DNA of 64,000 nucleotides from Marinagarivorans cellulosilyticus (GTDB taxonomy: Bacteria; Pseudomonadota; Gammaproteobacteria; Pseudomonadales; Cellvibrionaceae). Below the pieces are notes generated by a model. That model ran no database searches and was not told the DNA's origin. It was given only the letters and a program-made list of their open reading frames with translations. The stretch covers positions 1,116,001-1,180,000 of the forward strand of contig NZ_AP023086.1 in assembly GCF_021655555.1 (NCBI RefSeq). Direction: 5' to 3'. The position numbers and the translations under genes were made by a program. Each line of letters starts with the position of its first letter. The first letter of the stretch is position 1. This document shows positions 25,952-35,777 of this stretch, in pieces.

Positions 25952-27937
25952 TTACATTGCCATAGCACTTATTGGCATGGGGACAGGGTCATCATCGTGA
26001 TAGAACACATAGTCTTTGCCCATAAAACTAGCGTCTACATCATCGCCCATTAATCCGGCTTTGCCGTGGCAGACATTACAAATTCCACCGCCTACATCAG
26101 CGCCGCGTGTGGTAATTGCACTACCGTCGTTTGCCAGTAAAAACCACTCCCAGTTACCGTTGGCGCTATTAAAGTCGCCGCCGCGTTTTACCATGCCGTA
26201 TAGCTGAGTGACTTGATCGTCGACAGTAAGCTCTTTAAGAATGGTGGTCCCTATTGGATAGCCGTCGGCTTCGAAGTAAGGGCTTGCGGTTGCTTGTTTT
26301 TTGTAGGTTTTTCGTACGCTGTTGACATCGTGCGCGCCGCCATTGGCAGGATTGTTTCCGGTATTGGTGCCAATCTGTGTCCAGTTTTTATAATCGTCAA
26401 AATCGGCAATGGTGGCGACATATTCGCTGGGCTTGTTGAAAGTGTAATCTGTGCCAAAATCCTCGACGCCTTTACTGTGGCAAGCGTTGCAATTGCCGTT
26501 CATTAGGGTGGCCGAGCGTGCAGCAATATCGCCAGTAGGGCTTAACATTAACCACTCCCAGCCATTGTGATCGGGGTTGTATTCGCCGCCGCGTTTTACC
26601 ATAGCTAAAACGCCGCCCATTTCTGCAAACACTTTGTCGCCATTGTTGGTGGTGAATGTTTCTTTAATAATAACGGTGCCCATAGGGTATTCGTCGCCAC
26701 TTAACATGCCCGCTTTTTCATTTTGAAAAACAGCGCGTGCAAATTCTGAGTTGCTGCCTTGGTGCGCGCCACCAATAAAGGGGTTGCTTACGCCGAGTGC
26801 ATAGTCGGTGAGTGTCCAGTTGGTGTAGCCCATAAAGGAGGCTTTATTGGCAACGTACTGCCCGGTGGTATCGGTATTAAACGGAGCATGTTGGTGTTTA
26901 AAGACGTAGTCTGCGCCTAAATCGTCAGTGGCTAGGCCGTGGCAACTGTTACAGGCACCACCGAGCAGATCGGCGCCGCGCACGGGCATGTTTTGATCGT
27001 CCATTAATATGCTGTAGTCGTTGGGGTCCAACATAAACCACTCCCAGCCGCCGTTATCGGGGTTAAAGTCGCCACCGCGTTTAACCATGGCAACCACTTG
27101 CTCGATGTTGTTATCGACCGAGACATCTTTCACCAGCACAGTGCCGATTGGGTAGCCCATGTCGCCGGCATCTGTAGGGTTGGCTAATAATTGCTTTTGG
27201 AATATGCGCCGCAATGGTGGTGTATCGCTGTTTAGGTGGGCGCCGCCGAGTTTGGCATGTGGCTCTGCGGTGAATTCGATCATGTCCCAGCTTTGGTAAT
27301 TGGCAAAGAGGGCATCGGTAGCAATATATTCTGTGGGTTTAGGAAATGAATAGTCCATGCCGCCTTGTTGCTCGGCCACACTATGGCAAGCGTTGCAGGC
27401 GCCATTCATTAGGTCGCTGCCTTGTGCAACAACCGAGGATAGATCGCCTGCGAGCATAAACCACTCCCAGCCACCGTGGTCGCTATTAAAATCGCCGCCG
27501 CGTTTTACCATGCCCAATAAGCCACCGTCTGCTGCAAGGCTTTTTTCCCAACCGTTACTCGTCATGGTGTAGGTGAATGTTTCTTTAACAATAATAGAGC
27601 CTTGAGCAAACTCACCGCTGCTGTTAGCGGCTGTGGTGTTCATAAAGGTTTTGCGGGTGTAATTGTCGTCATCGCCTTGGTGCGCACCTTTAAGGCCTAG
27701 GTTGCTATTGCCAATGGCGTAGTCAGCAACCGCCCAAGTTGGGTAGTCAATAAAATCGCTGATGCTGGCTTCAAAGCCATTGTCGATCATCGCTGTGCTA
27801 GAAGATGTGGTTGCGCTGGATGAGGTTTGCGGTGTTTCCTTGTCGCTAGAACTACAGGCCGAAAGTATTGCGGTTAAAGCGAATAGACTGCCAGCAAAGT
27901 AGGCCGGCCTGAGTGGACGACTATAAAAGTTGTTCAT
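25952..27937 (-). CDS. Lipoprotein with four tandem cytochrome P460-like haem domains
   Basis: 661 residues. Lipobox LSAC places the lipidated Cys at 28, followed by a Ser/Thr linker. Four repeats of about 145-150 residues follow, each with GGAHxxxxxxR, YPxGTxxxKE-like strand, MVKRGGxFNxDxxxWEWFML and a CxxCH haem site at 181-185, 329-333, 483-487 and 620-624. Domain pattern and CxxCH at the end fit the cytochrome P460 family (hydroxylamine or NO chemistry, also cytochrome c' beta), usually one domain of about 150-200 residues. A Lys lies in each conserved KE/KD strand. GGGAG sits six bases before ATG 27937. Redox partner unknown; exact activity not readable. Confidence 0.82.
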   Translation of the reverse strand: MNNFYSRPLRPAYFAGSLFALTAILSACSSSDKETPQTSSSATTSSSTAMIDNGFEASISDFIDYPTWAVADYAIGNSNLGLKGAHQGDDDNYTRKTFMNTTAANSSGEFAQGSIIVKETFTYTMTSNGWEKSLAADGGLLGMVKRGGDFNSDHGGWEWFMLAGDLSSVVAQGSDLMNGACNACHSVAEQQGGMDYSFPKPTEYIATDALFANYQSWDMIEFTAEPHAKLGGAHLNSDTPPLRRIFQKQLLANPTDAGDMGYPIGTVLVKDVSVDNNIEQVVAMVKRGGDFNPDNGGWEWFMLDPNDYSILMDDQNMPVRGADLLGGACNSCHGLATDDLGADYVFKHQHAPFNTDTTGQYVANKASFMGYTNWTLTDYALGVSNPFIGGAHQGSNSEFARAVFQNEKAGMLSGDEYPMGTVIIKETFTTNNGDKVFAEMGGVLAMVKRGGEYNPDHNGWEWLMLSPTGDIAARSATLMNGNCNACHSKGVEDFGTDYTFNKPSEYVATIADFDDYKNWTQIGTNTGNNPANGGAHDVNSVRKTYKKQATASPYFEADGYPIGTTILKELTVDDQVTQLYGMVKRGGDFNSANGNWEWFLLANDGSAITTRGADVGGGICNVCHGKAGLMGDDVDASFMGKDYVFYHDDDPVPMPISAMAM

Positions 27938-28502
27938 ATATGACTCCCGTGGTTGTTGGAATTTACCGGCGCTATATTGATTGGACGTTTGTTTTGGCGC
28001 TTGGCGGTGGGAGTGTGTCAGTTAACGTGGTAGGCAATCCTCACAAAAGTGTCACGAAATAGTGAAGTTTGTGTCACGTTGACTACCTTTGTAGTGTGGT
28101 CTTAGTTATTGAGCTTTAAACGGTGAGCTGGTGATGGGTAGGGCTGTGGCACGGAAAATTGCTTGTCGGTGTGCGCTTTAACCTATGCAGCGGCAAGATT
28201 GGAGGCGGAAACTCGTGATCAACGCTGGAGTTTATGGCGTCTGATCTCTATAATTAGCGCGATTTTTTGGAGCTAAGGCCGGCTCACATTGAGACAGTCA
28301 CTGATTAATAGTGCTGCAAAAGTCCCGTAAGACGGGCAATTCAAAGCATTTAGCGCAATTTGGTTTTAGCTCGCGGGTTAAGGCCTAACTGCGCTCGTGC
28401 TGTTAATTTGGCCAATATTTTCGGTTTTTGGCGCTTGGTGGGCGACTTAAACCAACACGTTTTATCCATTTTTAACTTTAACTTTAACTTAGGCAAAGAC
28501 GT
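27938..28502. other. Divergent region between P460 lipoprotein and nqr operon
   Basis: No gene seen. GTGTCACG occurs twice in direct orientation (28049-28056 and 28071-28078, 22 bp apart), and CCCGT-AAGA-CGGG forms a small hairpin at 28324-28336. Promoters of both operons should be here. Confidence 0.55.
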
Positions 28503-29843
28503 ATGAGAAAAATCCGTCAAGGGCTGGACTTGCCAATTGCTGGCAAGCCCCAGCAGTCCATTGAGGATGGTCCTAAAGTACGCTCTGTTGCAGTTATTGG
28601 GTTTGATTACCACGGTATGAAACCCACTATGGCTGTGCAGGTCGGCGACAAGGTCAAACTCGGACAAGAGCTTTTTTCCGATAAAAAGACGCCTGGTGTT
28701 ATATACACGTCACCAGCTTCTGGAACCGTTGCTGCAATTAATCGTGGCGAACGTCGTGTTTTTCAATCCATTGTGATTGATGTTGAAGGCGACGACGCTG
28801 AGATTTTTGCCCACTACAGTGCCGATCAACTGCCTTCACTTAAACGTGAAAAAGTGGTTGAGACTTTGGTTGCTTCAGGTTTGTGGACCGCATTGCGCAC
28901 GCGCCCCTTTAGTAAGGTGCCTGCAATAGATTCGGCACCATCGTCTGTTTTTGTTACCGCGATGGATACCAACCCATTGGCGGCTGATCCTGCGGTTATT
29001 ATTGCTGAAAAACCAGAAGCCTTTACCCAAGGCTTGGAAGTGCTGAGTAAGCTAACCGAAGGCAAGGTATTTGTTTGCCATGCAGACGGCGCCAATATTC
29101 CTAAAGGTAATGCTAGCAATTTGCAGTACGAAACTTTTTCTGGTGTTCACCCTGCCGGTAATGCCGGTACGCACATTCACTACCTTGACCCTGTCAGTGC
29201 CAATAAAACGGTATGGACTATTGGCTACCAAGATGTGATTGCAGTAGGTGAGTTGTTCACAACCGGTAAACTTAATGTAGAGCGCGTTGTGGCCGTTGCG
29301 GGCCCGCAAGTGGACAAGCCTTGCCTTGTGCGCACCCGCCTAGGCGCTAACTTAGAAGAGCTTACCGCTGGCCGCTTAAAAGCTGGTGAAAACCGTCTTG
29401 TGAGTGGTTCTGTATTTGGTGGTCGAACAGCTAAAAGCGTATTGAGCTTTTTAGGGCGCTACCACAACCAAGTGAGCGTGCTGCTTGAAGGCCGTGAACG
29501 CGAAATGATCCATTACTTGCGTCCTGGTGTAGATAAGTTCTCTGTACTGAATATTTATGTGTCCAAACTGACCAACAAACTCTTTAACTTTACTACCAGC
29601 ACCAACGGTAGTGAGCGTGCCATGGTTCCCGTAGGCGCGTACGAGAAGGTTATGCCGTTGGATATTCTGCCCACACAATTGTTGCGCGCCGTTATTGTTG
29701 GCGATACCGAAGTTGCGCAAAAGTTGGGTGCTTTAGAGTTGGACGAAGAAGATTTGGCATTGTGTACTTTTGTTTGCCCTGGCAAATACGAGTATGGCCC
29801 ATTGCTTCGCAACAACTTAACCCGCATTGAAGTGGAGGGCTAA
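28503..29843 (+). CDS. nqrA: Na+-translocating NADH:quinone reductase subunit A
   Basis: 446 residues, starting MRKIRQGLDLPI and with GGKP-like AGKPQQSIEDGP as in NqrA. It is the peripheral, cofactor-free subunit that contributes to the quinone site of the Na+-NQR complex. AGG nine bases before ATG 28503. First gene of nqrABCDEF; nqrB starts three bases after its stop. Confidence 0.98.
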   Translation: MRKIRQGLDLPIAGKPQQSIEDGPKVRSVAVIGFDYHGMKPTMAVQVGDKVKLGQELFSDKKTPGVIYTSPASGTVAAINRGERRVFQSIVIDVEGDDAEIFAHYSADQLPSLKREKVVETLVASGLWTALRTRPFSKVPAIDSAPSSVFVTAMDTNPLAADPAVIIAEKPEAFTQGLEVLSKLTEGKVFVCHADGANIPKGNASNLQYETFSGVHPAGNAGTHIHYLDPVSANKTVWTIGYQDVIAVGELFTTGKLNVERVVAVAGPQVDKPCLVRTRLGANLEELTAGRLKAGENRLVSGSVFGGRTAKSVLSFLGRYHNQVSVLLEGREREMIHYLRPGVDKFSVLNIYVSKLTNKLFNFTTSTNGSERAMVPVGAYEKVMPLDILPTQLLRAVIVGDTEVAQKLGALELDEEDLALCTFVCPGKYEYGPLLRNNLTRIEVEG

Positions 29844-29846
29844 CCC

Positions 29847-31046
29847 ATGAGTTTGCGTAAAATTTTAGATGATATGGAGCCGCACTTTCACAAAGGCGGT
29901 AAATGGGAAAGCTGGTATGCCTTGTACGAAGCGGTAGATACCGTTTTTTATAAGCCTAGCGATACTACCAAAACAACTTCACACGTACGCGATGGCATTG
30001 ACCTTAAGCGCATGATGATTACTGTTTGGTTGTGTGCCTTCCCGGCAATGTTTTTTGGTATGTACAACACCGGTTTCCAAGCCAACACTATCCTTGCAGA
30101 TATGGGTATGGGCGGTGTTGAAGGCTGGCGCGGCGCGATTGCTGCTATGTTAACGGCGCACGATGCCGGCAGCATTTGGGACAACATGATCTTGGGTGCA
30201 CTGTACTTTTTACCGGTTTATTTAACGGTATTTGTCGTGGGTGGATTCTGGGAAGTGCTATTTGCCATGAAGCGCGGCCACGAGGTTAACGAAGGTTTCT
30301 TTGTTACTTCTATCCTTTTTGCCTTAATTCTTCCGCCAAGTATCCCTTTGTGGCAAGCCGCATTAGGTATTAGCTTTGGTGTTGTTATTGGTAAAGAAGT
30401 CTTTGGTGGTACAGGTAAAAACTTCTTAAACCCTGCATTAACAGGCCGTGCATTCTTGTTCTTTGCTTACCCTGGTGCAATGAGCGGTGATGCCGTTTGG
30501 ACTGCGGTTGACGGCTACACCGGCGCTACTGCGCTTTCTATTGCTTCTTCGCAAGGCGTTGATGTACTTAGCCAGCAGATCTCTTGGTTTGATGCGTTCT
30601 TAGGCAATATGCAAGGCTCTATGGGTGAAACATCAACATTGGCCATCTTTATTGGTGGTGCCGTATTGTTGGCTACCGGTATTGCATCGTTGCGTATTGT
30701 GTTGGGTGTGTTTATCGGTATGACGGTAACGTCTTTACTGCTTAACGCGATTGGCTCAGAAACTAATGCCATGTTTGCTTTGCCGTTCTACTGGCACTTG
30801 GTGATTGGTGGTTTTGCCTTCGGTATGATCTTTATGGCAACCGACCCTGTTTCGGCTTCTATGACCAATAAAGGCAAGTGGGTTTACGGTGCCTTGATTG
30901 GTTTTATGGTTGTTCTTATTCGTGTGGTTAACCCCGCATTCCCAGAAGGCATGATGTTAGCGATTCTGTTTGCTAACTTATTTGCCCCTCTTATTGACCA
31001 CTTTGTGGTTGAGTCAAATATCAAGCGGAGGTTAGCACGTGGCTAG
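29847..31046 (+). CDS. nqrB: Na+-NQR subunit B
   Basis: 399 residues, polytopic membrane protein forming the core Na+ channel. The covalent FMN site is visible as DGYTGAT with acceptor Thr228. Overlaps the GTG start of nqrC by 8 bp, consistent with coupled translation. Flavin is attached by the ApbE encoded downstream. Confidence 0.98.
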   Translation: MSLRKILDDMEPHFHKGGKWESWYALYEAVDTVFYKPSDTTKTTSHVRDGIDLKRMMITVWLCAFPAMFFGMYNTGFQANTILADMGMGGVEGWRGAIAAMLTAHDAGSIWDNMILGALYFLPVYLTVFVVGGFWEVLFAMKRGHEVNEGFFVTSILFALILPPSIPLWQAALGISFGVVIGKEVFGGTGKNFLNPALTGRAFLFFAYPGAMSGDAVWTAVDGYTGATALSIASSQGVDVLSQQISWFDAFLGNMQGSMGETSTLAIFIGGAVLLATGIASLRIVLGVFIGMTVTSLLLNAIGSETNAMFALPFYWHLVIGGFAFGMIFMATDPVSASMTNKGKWVYGALIGFMVVLIRVVNPAFPEGMMLAILFANLFAPLIDHFVVESNIKRRLARG

Positions 31047-31812
31047 TAAAGATAGCATTGCAAAAACGCTTACCGTGGCCACGCTTTTGTGTGTGGTCTG
31101 TTCGGTAATTGTATCGACAGCAGCGGTTATGCTTAAACCCGCTCAAATCGCTAACAAAGAGCTCGACTTCAAACGCAACATTTTATCGGCGGCAGGTTTA
31201 TTAGACCCAGCCCGCACGGTAGAAGAGCAGTTTGAAAATGTTGTTGTGAAAATGGTCGATTTAGAAACTGGCAAGTTTACGACTGAGATTTCGCCTAAAG
31301 GCTACGACCAAACTAAAGCGGCTAAAGACCCAAAAATGTCAGAAGTGCTGCCTAAGGCTGCTGATACCGCAAAGGTTGGCCGTGTTGAAAACTACGCTAA
31401 AGTTTATATCGCCAAAACCGATGATGGCAAAAAAGTCGTGGTATTACCGGTTCGTGGCTATGGCTTGTGGGGCACGCTTTATGGCTTCTTGGCTGTAGAG
31501 GGCGATATGAATACCGTCGTTGGTTTAGGCTTTTACGATCACAAAGAAACTCCAGGGCTAGGTGGCGAAGTGGATAACCCACGCTGGAAGGCCTTATGGG
31601 ATGGCAAAAAGCTATTTAACTCAGATGGCTCGGTGGCTATTGCTGTTATCAAGGGGGCGGTTGACCCATCAATGAAAGGCTCTGAGCATAAAGTTGATGG
31701 CCTTTCTGGTGCGACCTTGACGACAAAGGGTGTTCATAACCTTATCCAATTTTGGTTGGGCGAAGACGGTTATGGTCCATTTATCGCTAACATGAAAAAA
31801 GGTAAGGCTTAG
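31039..31812 (+). CDS. nqrC: Na+-NQR subunit C
   Basis: 257 residues with one N-terminal membrane helix (about 10-32) and a periplasmic FMN-binding domain. The ApbE target motif DGLSGAT is present; the flavin acceptor is Thr226. Starts with GTG inside the end of nqrB. Transfers electrons between the membrane flavins of the complex. Confidence 0.98.
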   Translation: MASKDSIAKTLTVATLLCVVCSVIVSTAAVMLKPAQIANKELDFKRNILSAAGLLDPARTVEEQFENVVVKMVDLETGKFTTEISPKGYDQTKAAKDPKMSEVLPKAADTAKVGRVENYAKVYIAKTDDGKKVVVLPVRGYGLWGTLYGFLAVEGDMNTVVGLGFYDHKETPGLGGEVDNPRWKALWDGKKLFNSDGSVAIAVIKGAVDPSMKGSEHKVDGLSGATLTTKGVHNLIQFWLGEDGYGPFIANMKKGKA

Positions 31813-31814
31813 TT

Positions 31815-32477
31815 ATGAAAGCTAAAGAATTACTGTTTAAACCCGTATTAGACGACAACCCCATTGGTTTACAGATCCTTGGGATTTGTTCTGCTTTGGC
31901 GGTGACAAGCAGCTTGAATGTAACATTGGTAATGTGTATTGCATTGACCACGGTAACGGCATTCTCTAACTTTTTCGTCTCGTTGGTGCGCAACCATGCG
32001 CCGGGCAATATTCGTATTATTGTGCAAATGACGATCATTGCATCGTTGGTAATTGTTGTAGACCAAGTGCTTAAAGCCGTTGCATACGATTTGAGTAAGC
32101 AACTTTCTGTATTTGTTGGTCTTATTATTACTAACTGTATCGTAATGGGCCGCGCAGAAGCTTTTGCGATGAAAAACCCACCACTACCGAGCTTTTTGGA
32201 TGGTATTGGTAACGGCTTAGGTTATAGCTTCTTCTTGATTATTCTTGGTGTTGTGCGCGAGCTATTTGGCTCGGGCAAGTTGTTAGGCTTTGAAATACTG
32301 CCCCTTGTGACTGAAGGTGGTTGGTATGTTTCTAACGGCTTATTACTATTGCCACCGAGTGCTTTCTTCTTGATTGGTTTGATTATTTGGGGCATTCGCG
32401 CCTTTAAACCTGCGCAAGTGGAGCACGACGAATTCAAGATTGCACACAACAGCACTAAGACGGCGGAGGTTCTGTAA
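31815..32477 (+). CDS. nqrD: Na+-NQR subunit D
   Basis: 220 residues, six-helix membrane subunit related to NqrE and RnfA/E. Typical start MKAKELLFKPVLDDNPIGLQ. Together with NqrE it holds the intramembrane iron site. One-base overlap with nqrE. Confidence 0.98.
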   Translation: MKAKELLFKPVLDDNPIGLQILGICSALAVTSSLNVTLVMCIALTTVTAFSNFFVSLVRNHAPGNIRIIVQMTIIASLVIVVDQVLKAVAYDLSKQLSVFVGLIITNCIVMGRAEAFAMKNPPLPSFLDGIGNGLGYSFFLIILGVVRELFGSGKLLGFEILPLVTEGGWYVSNGLLLLPPSAFFLIGLIIWGIRAFKPAQVEHDEFKIAHNSTKTAEVL

Positions 32478-33085
32478 TGGAAGAGCTACTGAGTTTATTT
32501 ATCCGCTCGATCTTTATCGAGAACATGGCCTTAGCCTTTTTCTTGGGCATGTGTACCTTTTTGGCAATCTCCAAAAAGGTTGATGCCGCAATGGGTTTGG
32601 GTATTGCGGTTATCGTAGTACTTACTATTACGGTACCTGTGAACAATGTTATTTATAACTACTTATTAGCGGACGGTGCGCTGGCTTGGGCCGGTTATCC
32701 TGAAGTTGATTTGAGCTTCCTTGGTTTGATTTCTTACATTGGCGTTATTGCGGCAATTGTTCAAATTATGGAAATGGTTCTCGATAAATATTTCCCACCT
32801 TTGTATAACGCGCTGGGTGTGTTCTTGCCGCTTATCACAGTGAACTGTGCCATTTTAGGTGCGGCTTTATTTATGGTGGAGCGCGACTACAACCTTGTAG
32901 AAAGTACCGTATTTGGTGCTGGCTCTGGTGTGGGTTGGGCATTGGCGATTACTGCATTGGCCGGTATTCGTGAAAAAATGAAATACAGTGACGTACCCGA
33001 TGGCCTTAAGGGCTTAGGTATTACCTTTATCACTGTGGGTTTGATGTCTTTGGGCTTTATGTCGTTCGGCGGCATCGACCTATAA
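32477..33085 (+). CDS. nqrE: Na+-NQR subunit E
   Basis: 202 residues, six membrane helices, start MEELLSLFIRSIFIENMALA. Carries the conserved cysteines shared with NqrD for the Fe site (MCTFLAISKK, NCAILGAALF). Overlaps nqrD by one base and is followed by nqrF after 19 bp. Confidence 0.98.
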   Translation: MEELLSLFIRSIFIENMALAFFLGMCTFLAISKKVDAAMGLGIAVIVVLTITVPVNNVIYNYLLADGALAWAGYPEVDLSFLGLISYIGVIAAIVQIMEMVLDKYFPPLYNALGVFLPLITVNCAILGAALFMVERDYNLVESTVFGAGSGVGWALAITALAGIREKMKYSDVPDGLKGLGITFITVGLMSLGFMSFGGIDL

Positions 33086-33104
33086 CAGCGAGGGTAGCAA
33101 TAAA

Positions 33105-34328
33105 ATGAATATTGAAATTATTTTAGGCGTGGTGATGTTTACACTCATCGTGCTTGTGTTAGTCGGCATTATTTTGTCGGCTCGCGCTAAGCTCGTAGAG
33201 AGTGGTGACGTAACCATTTTAGTCAATGGCGAAAAAGAAATTGTAACGGCCGCTGGCGGTAAGTTATTGCAAACACTAGCGGGTGCTGGGCTATTCTTGC
33301 CTTCGGCCTGTGGTGGTGGCGGTAGTTGTGCGCAGTGTAAGTGTATTGTTGAGTCTGGCGGTGGCGAAATGCTACCGACAGAGGCTTCTCACTTTACTAA
33401 ACGCGAAGCCAAAGACGGTTGGCGTTTGAGCTGTCAGGTACCTGTTAAAGAAAACATGCACATAGAAGTGGAAGACGATGTGTTTGGTGTTAAGCAATGG
33501 GAATGTACTGTTGAATCTAACCCGAACATGGCGACCTTCATTAAAGAGTTAACGTTGAAACTACCTGAAGGTGAAAACGTAGACTTCCGTGCCGGCGGTT
33601 ATGTGCAGTTAGAAGCACCCGCGCACCATGTTTACTTTAAAGACTTTGACATTGAAGAGCAGTACCGCGGCGATTGGGAACACTTTAAATTCTTCGATCT
33701 AGAATCTAAAGTGACCGAACCTGTTATTCGTGCTTATTCAATGGCGAACTACCCAGAAGAGAAAGGCGTTGTTAAATTCAATATCCGTATTGCAACACCG
33801 CCACCGCGCACCACAGGCTTGCCGCCTGGGCAAATGTCTTCTTACGTATTTAGCTTAAAGCCAGGCGATAAAATTACAGTATACGGCCCCTTTGGTGAGT
33901 TCTTCGCGAAAGACACCGACGCCGAAATGGTATTCATCGGTGGTGGTGCTGGTATGGCACCAATGCGTTCGCACATTTTTGATCAACTTCGTCGCCTTAA
34001 GTCTAAGCGTAAAATTTCATTTTGGTATGGCGCACGTTCATTACGTGAATTGTTCTACCAAGATGAATACGATCAACTAGCTGAAGAAAACGAAAACTTT
34101 GAGTGGCATGTTGCCATGAGTGACCCACAACCCGAAGATAACTGGGAAGGCCTCACTGGCTTTATCCATAATGTATTGTTCGAGCAATACCTTAAGGATC
34201 ACCCAGCGCCAGAAGATTGTGAGTTCTACATGTGTGGTCCGCCAATCATGAACCAGTCTGTTATTACTATGCTTAAAGATCTGGGCGTAGAAGACGAAAA
34301 TATTATGCTGGATGACTTCGGCGGCTAA
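33105..34328 (+). CDS. nqrF: Na+-NQR subunit F, NADH-oxidising flavoprotein
   Basis: 407 residues: N-terminal membrane anchor, 2Fe-2S ferredoxin domain (SACGGGGSCAQCKC and later LSCQVPV), FAD-binding domain (IRAYSMANYP) and NADH-binding domain (FIGGGAGMAPMRSHIFDQL). It takes electrons from NADH into the complex. Last structural nqr gene, followed 63 bp later by apbE. Confidence 0.98.
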   Translation: MNIEIILGVVMFTLIVLVLVGIILSARAKLVESGDVTILVNGEKEIVTAAGGKLLQTLAGAGLFLPSACGGGGSCAQCKCIVESGGGEMLPTEASHFTKREAKDGWRLSCQVPVKENMHIEVEDDVFGVKQWECTVESNPNMATFIKELTLKLPEGENVDFRAGGYVQLEAPAHHVYFKDFDIEEQYRGDWEHFKFFDLESKVTEPVIRAYSMANYPEEKGVVKFNIRIATPPPRTTGLPPGQMSSYVFSLKPGDKITVYGPFGEFFAKDTDAEMVFIGGGAGMAPMRSHIFDQLRRLKSKRKISFWYGARSLRELFYQDEYDQLAEENENFEWHVAMSDPQPEDNWEGLTGFIHNVLFEQYLKDHPAPEDCEFYMCGPPIMNQSVITMLKDLGVEDENIMLDDFGG

Positions 34329-34391
34329 ATTGTGTGTCCCTTGGCCCATCAAAATAGTGATGCGCTAAGGGAGTGCACTAGCGAATGTTTT

Positions 34392-35435
34392 ATGAATATT
34401 TTTTCTGACATTATATTAAAAGCGAGAGCGGCGTGGCTGCTCTCGCTTTTTTGTTTTTTATTGGCTGCTTGTGAGCAAAAGCCAAAGTGCGAAGCGATTG
34501 CCTATTCGGGCAATACAATGGGCACTATTTACAATATTAAATTGGTTGTTAAGCCCGAACAGCGAACAGCGGCTAAAAATACTCAAGCGGCTATAGATGC
34601 GCTGTTATTAGATTTTAACCAGAGCCTTTCTACGTATATTAAAGACTCTGAAATTATGACTATTAATGCCGCGCCCATTAATCAATGGATAGACGTGTCG
34701 CCGCGTTTTCTTGGTGTATTAACACTAAGCCAGGAGGTCAGTGCTTTAAGTGGTGGCGCTTTTGATGCCACCGTTGCACCGCTTGTGAATCTTTGGGGCT
34801 TTGGCGCTGATTGGCGGCAAGATGATCCGCCAACCGAGCAGCAAATTACATCAGCGAAGAAAAATGTAGATTTCAGTGCAATAGAGATAGACGCTGAAAA
34901 TTTTAGAATTAAAAAACAAAAAAACATCGCGCTTGATTTTTCGGCGGTTGCTAAAGGTTATGGTGTTGATGAGCTGGCTACTTATCTATGGCAGCAAGGC
35001 TTTCATCACTTTATGGTCGAAATTGGCGGTGAATTGCGTTTGCATGGCCATAATGCCGAAGGCATGCCTTGGCGTATCGGTGTAGAGTCGCCGCAGACTG
35101 GTGGCGAAATTCGCCCAATTGCCGTATCTGAGGTTGGGGTGGCAACATCAGGGGATTACCGAAATTACTTTGAGCGAGATGGCGTTCGGTTTTCCCATAC
35201 GATTGACCCAGCAACCGGTAAGCCCATTACGCATAGTTTAGCGTCGGTGACGGTTGTGGCCGGCAGTGCTGCAAAAGCCGATGCACTGGCAACAGCTTTT
35301 AGTGTAATGGGGGGGGATAAAACCATGGCACTAGCCGCCAAAGAAGGCATCGCTGTTTATTTAATTGAGCGTGCGCAGGAGGGCTTTAGTGTGCGTCATA
35401 GCCCTGCATTTGCGCCTTATTTATTAGAGCTATAG
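34392..35435 (+). CDS. apbE: FAD:protein FMN transferase
   Basis: About 347 residues from ATG 34392. Lipobox LLAAC makes it a lipoprotein facing the periplasm. ApbE motifs: GNTMGTIYNIKL, GGAFDATVAPLVNLWGF, LDFSAVAKGYGVDELA, VEIGGELRLHG, TSGDYRNYFERDG and SHTIDPATGKP. It attaches FMN to threonines in NqrB and NqrC, both encoded just upstream. An in-frame extension to 34332 lacks a signal peptide at its start and is not used. Confidence 0.95.
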   Translation: MNIFSDIILKARAAWLLSLFCFLLAACEQKPKCEAIAYSGNTMGTIYNIKLVVKPEQRTAAKNTQAAIDALLLDFNQSLSTYIKDSEIMTINAAPINQWIDVSPRFLGVLTLSQEVSALSGGAFDATVAPLVNLWGFGADWRQDDPPTEQQITSAKKNVDFSAIEIDAENFRIKKQKNIALDFSAVAKGYGVDELATYLWQQGFHHFMVEIGGELRLHGHNAEGMPWRIGVESPQTGGEIRPIAVSEVGVATSGDYRNYFERDGVRFSHTIDPATGKPITHSLASVTVVAGSAAKADALATAFSVMGGDKTMALAAKEGIAVYLIERAQEGFSVRHSPAFAPYLLEL

Positions 35436-35457
35436 CTCCTACCTTGAGGTATTCATT

Positions 35458-35691
35458 ATGATCACGTTTGTTTTAGCTTTTTTGTTTATTGCAATTATGA
35501 TCGCTGCAATGGCCGTTGGCGTTATTGTGAAAGGTAAGCCTATTAAAGGGTCGTGCGGTGGTATGGCGGCTTTAAATATGGATACCGCATGCGATATTTG
35601 CGGTGGTGACACCAAAAAATGTGATGAAGAACAGGAACGTCTAGCCGAAGAAAAAAATGCGCTAGCGTACGATGCGACCCATAAAAAATAA
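35458..35691 (+). CDS. nqrM: Na+-NQR maturation protein
   Basis: 77 residues: one N-terminal membrane helix followed by GSCGGMAALNMDTACDICGG, the four-Cys cluster typical of NqrM (former DUF539), which is needed to load iron into the Nqr complex. Placed 22 bp after apbE, completing the operon. Confidence 0.95.
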   Translation: MITFVLAFLFIAIMIAAMAVGVIVKGKPIKGSCGGMAALNMDTACDICGGDTKKCDEEQERLAEEKNALAYDATHKK

Positions 35692-35777
35692 CCTAATTAA
35701 GCGCAAGCTTGCTATCAATATAAACGGCCCACTAAGAGGCGGTTAACCCCATATTTATCGGAGTGAAAAGAAAACGA

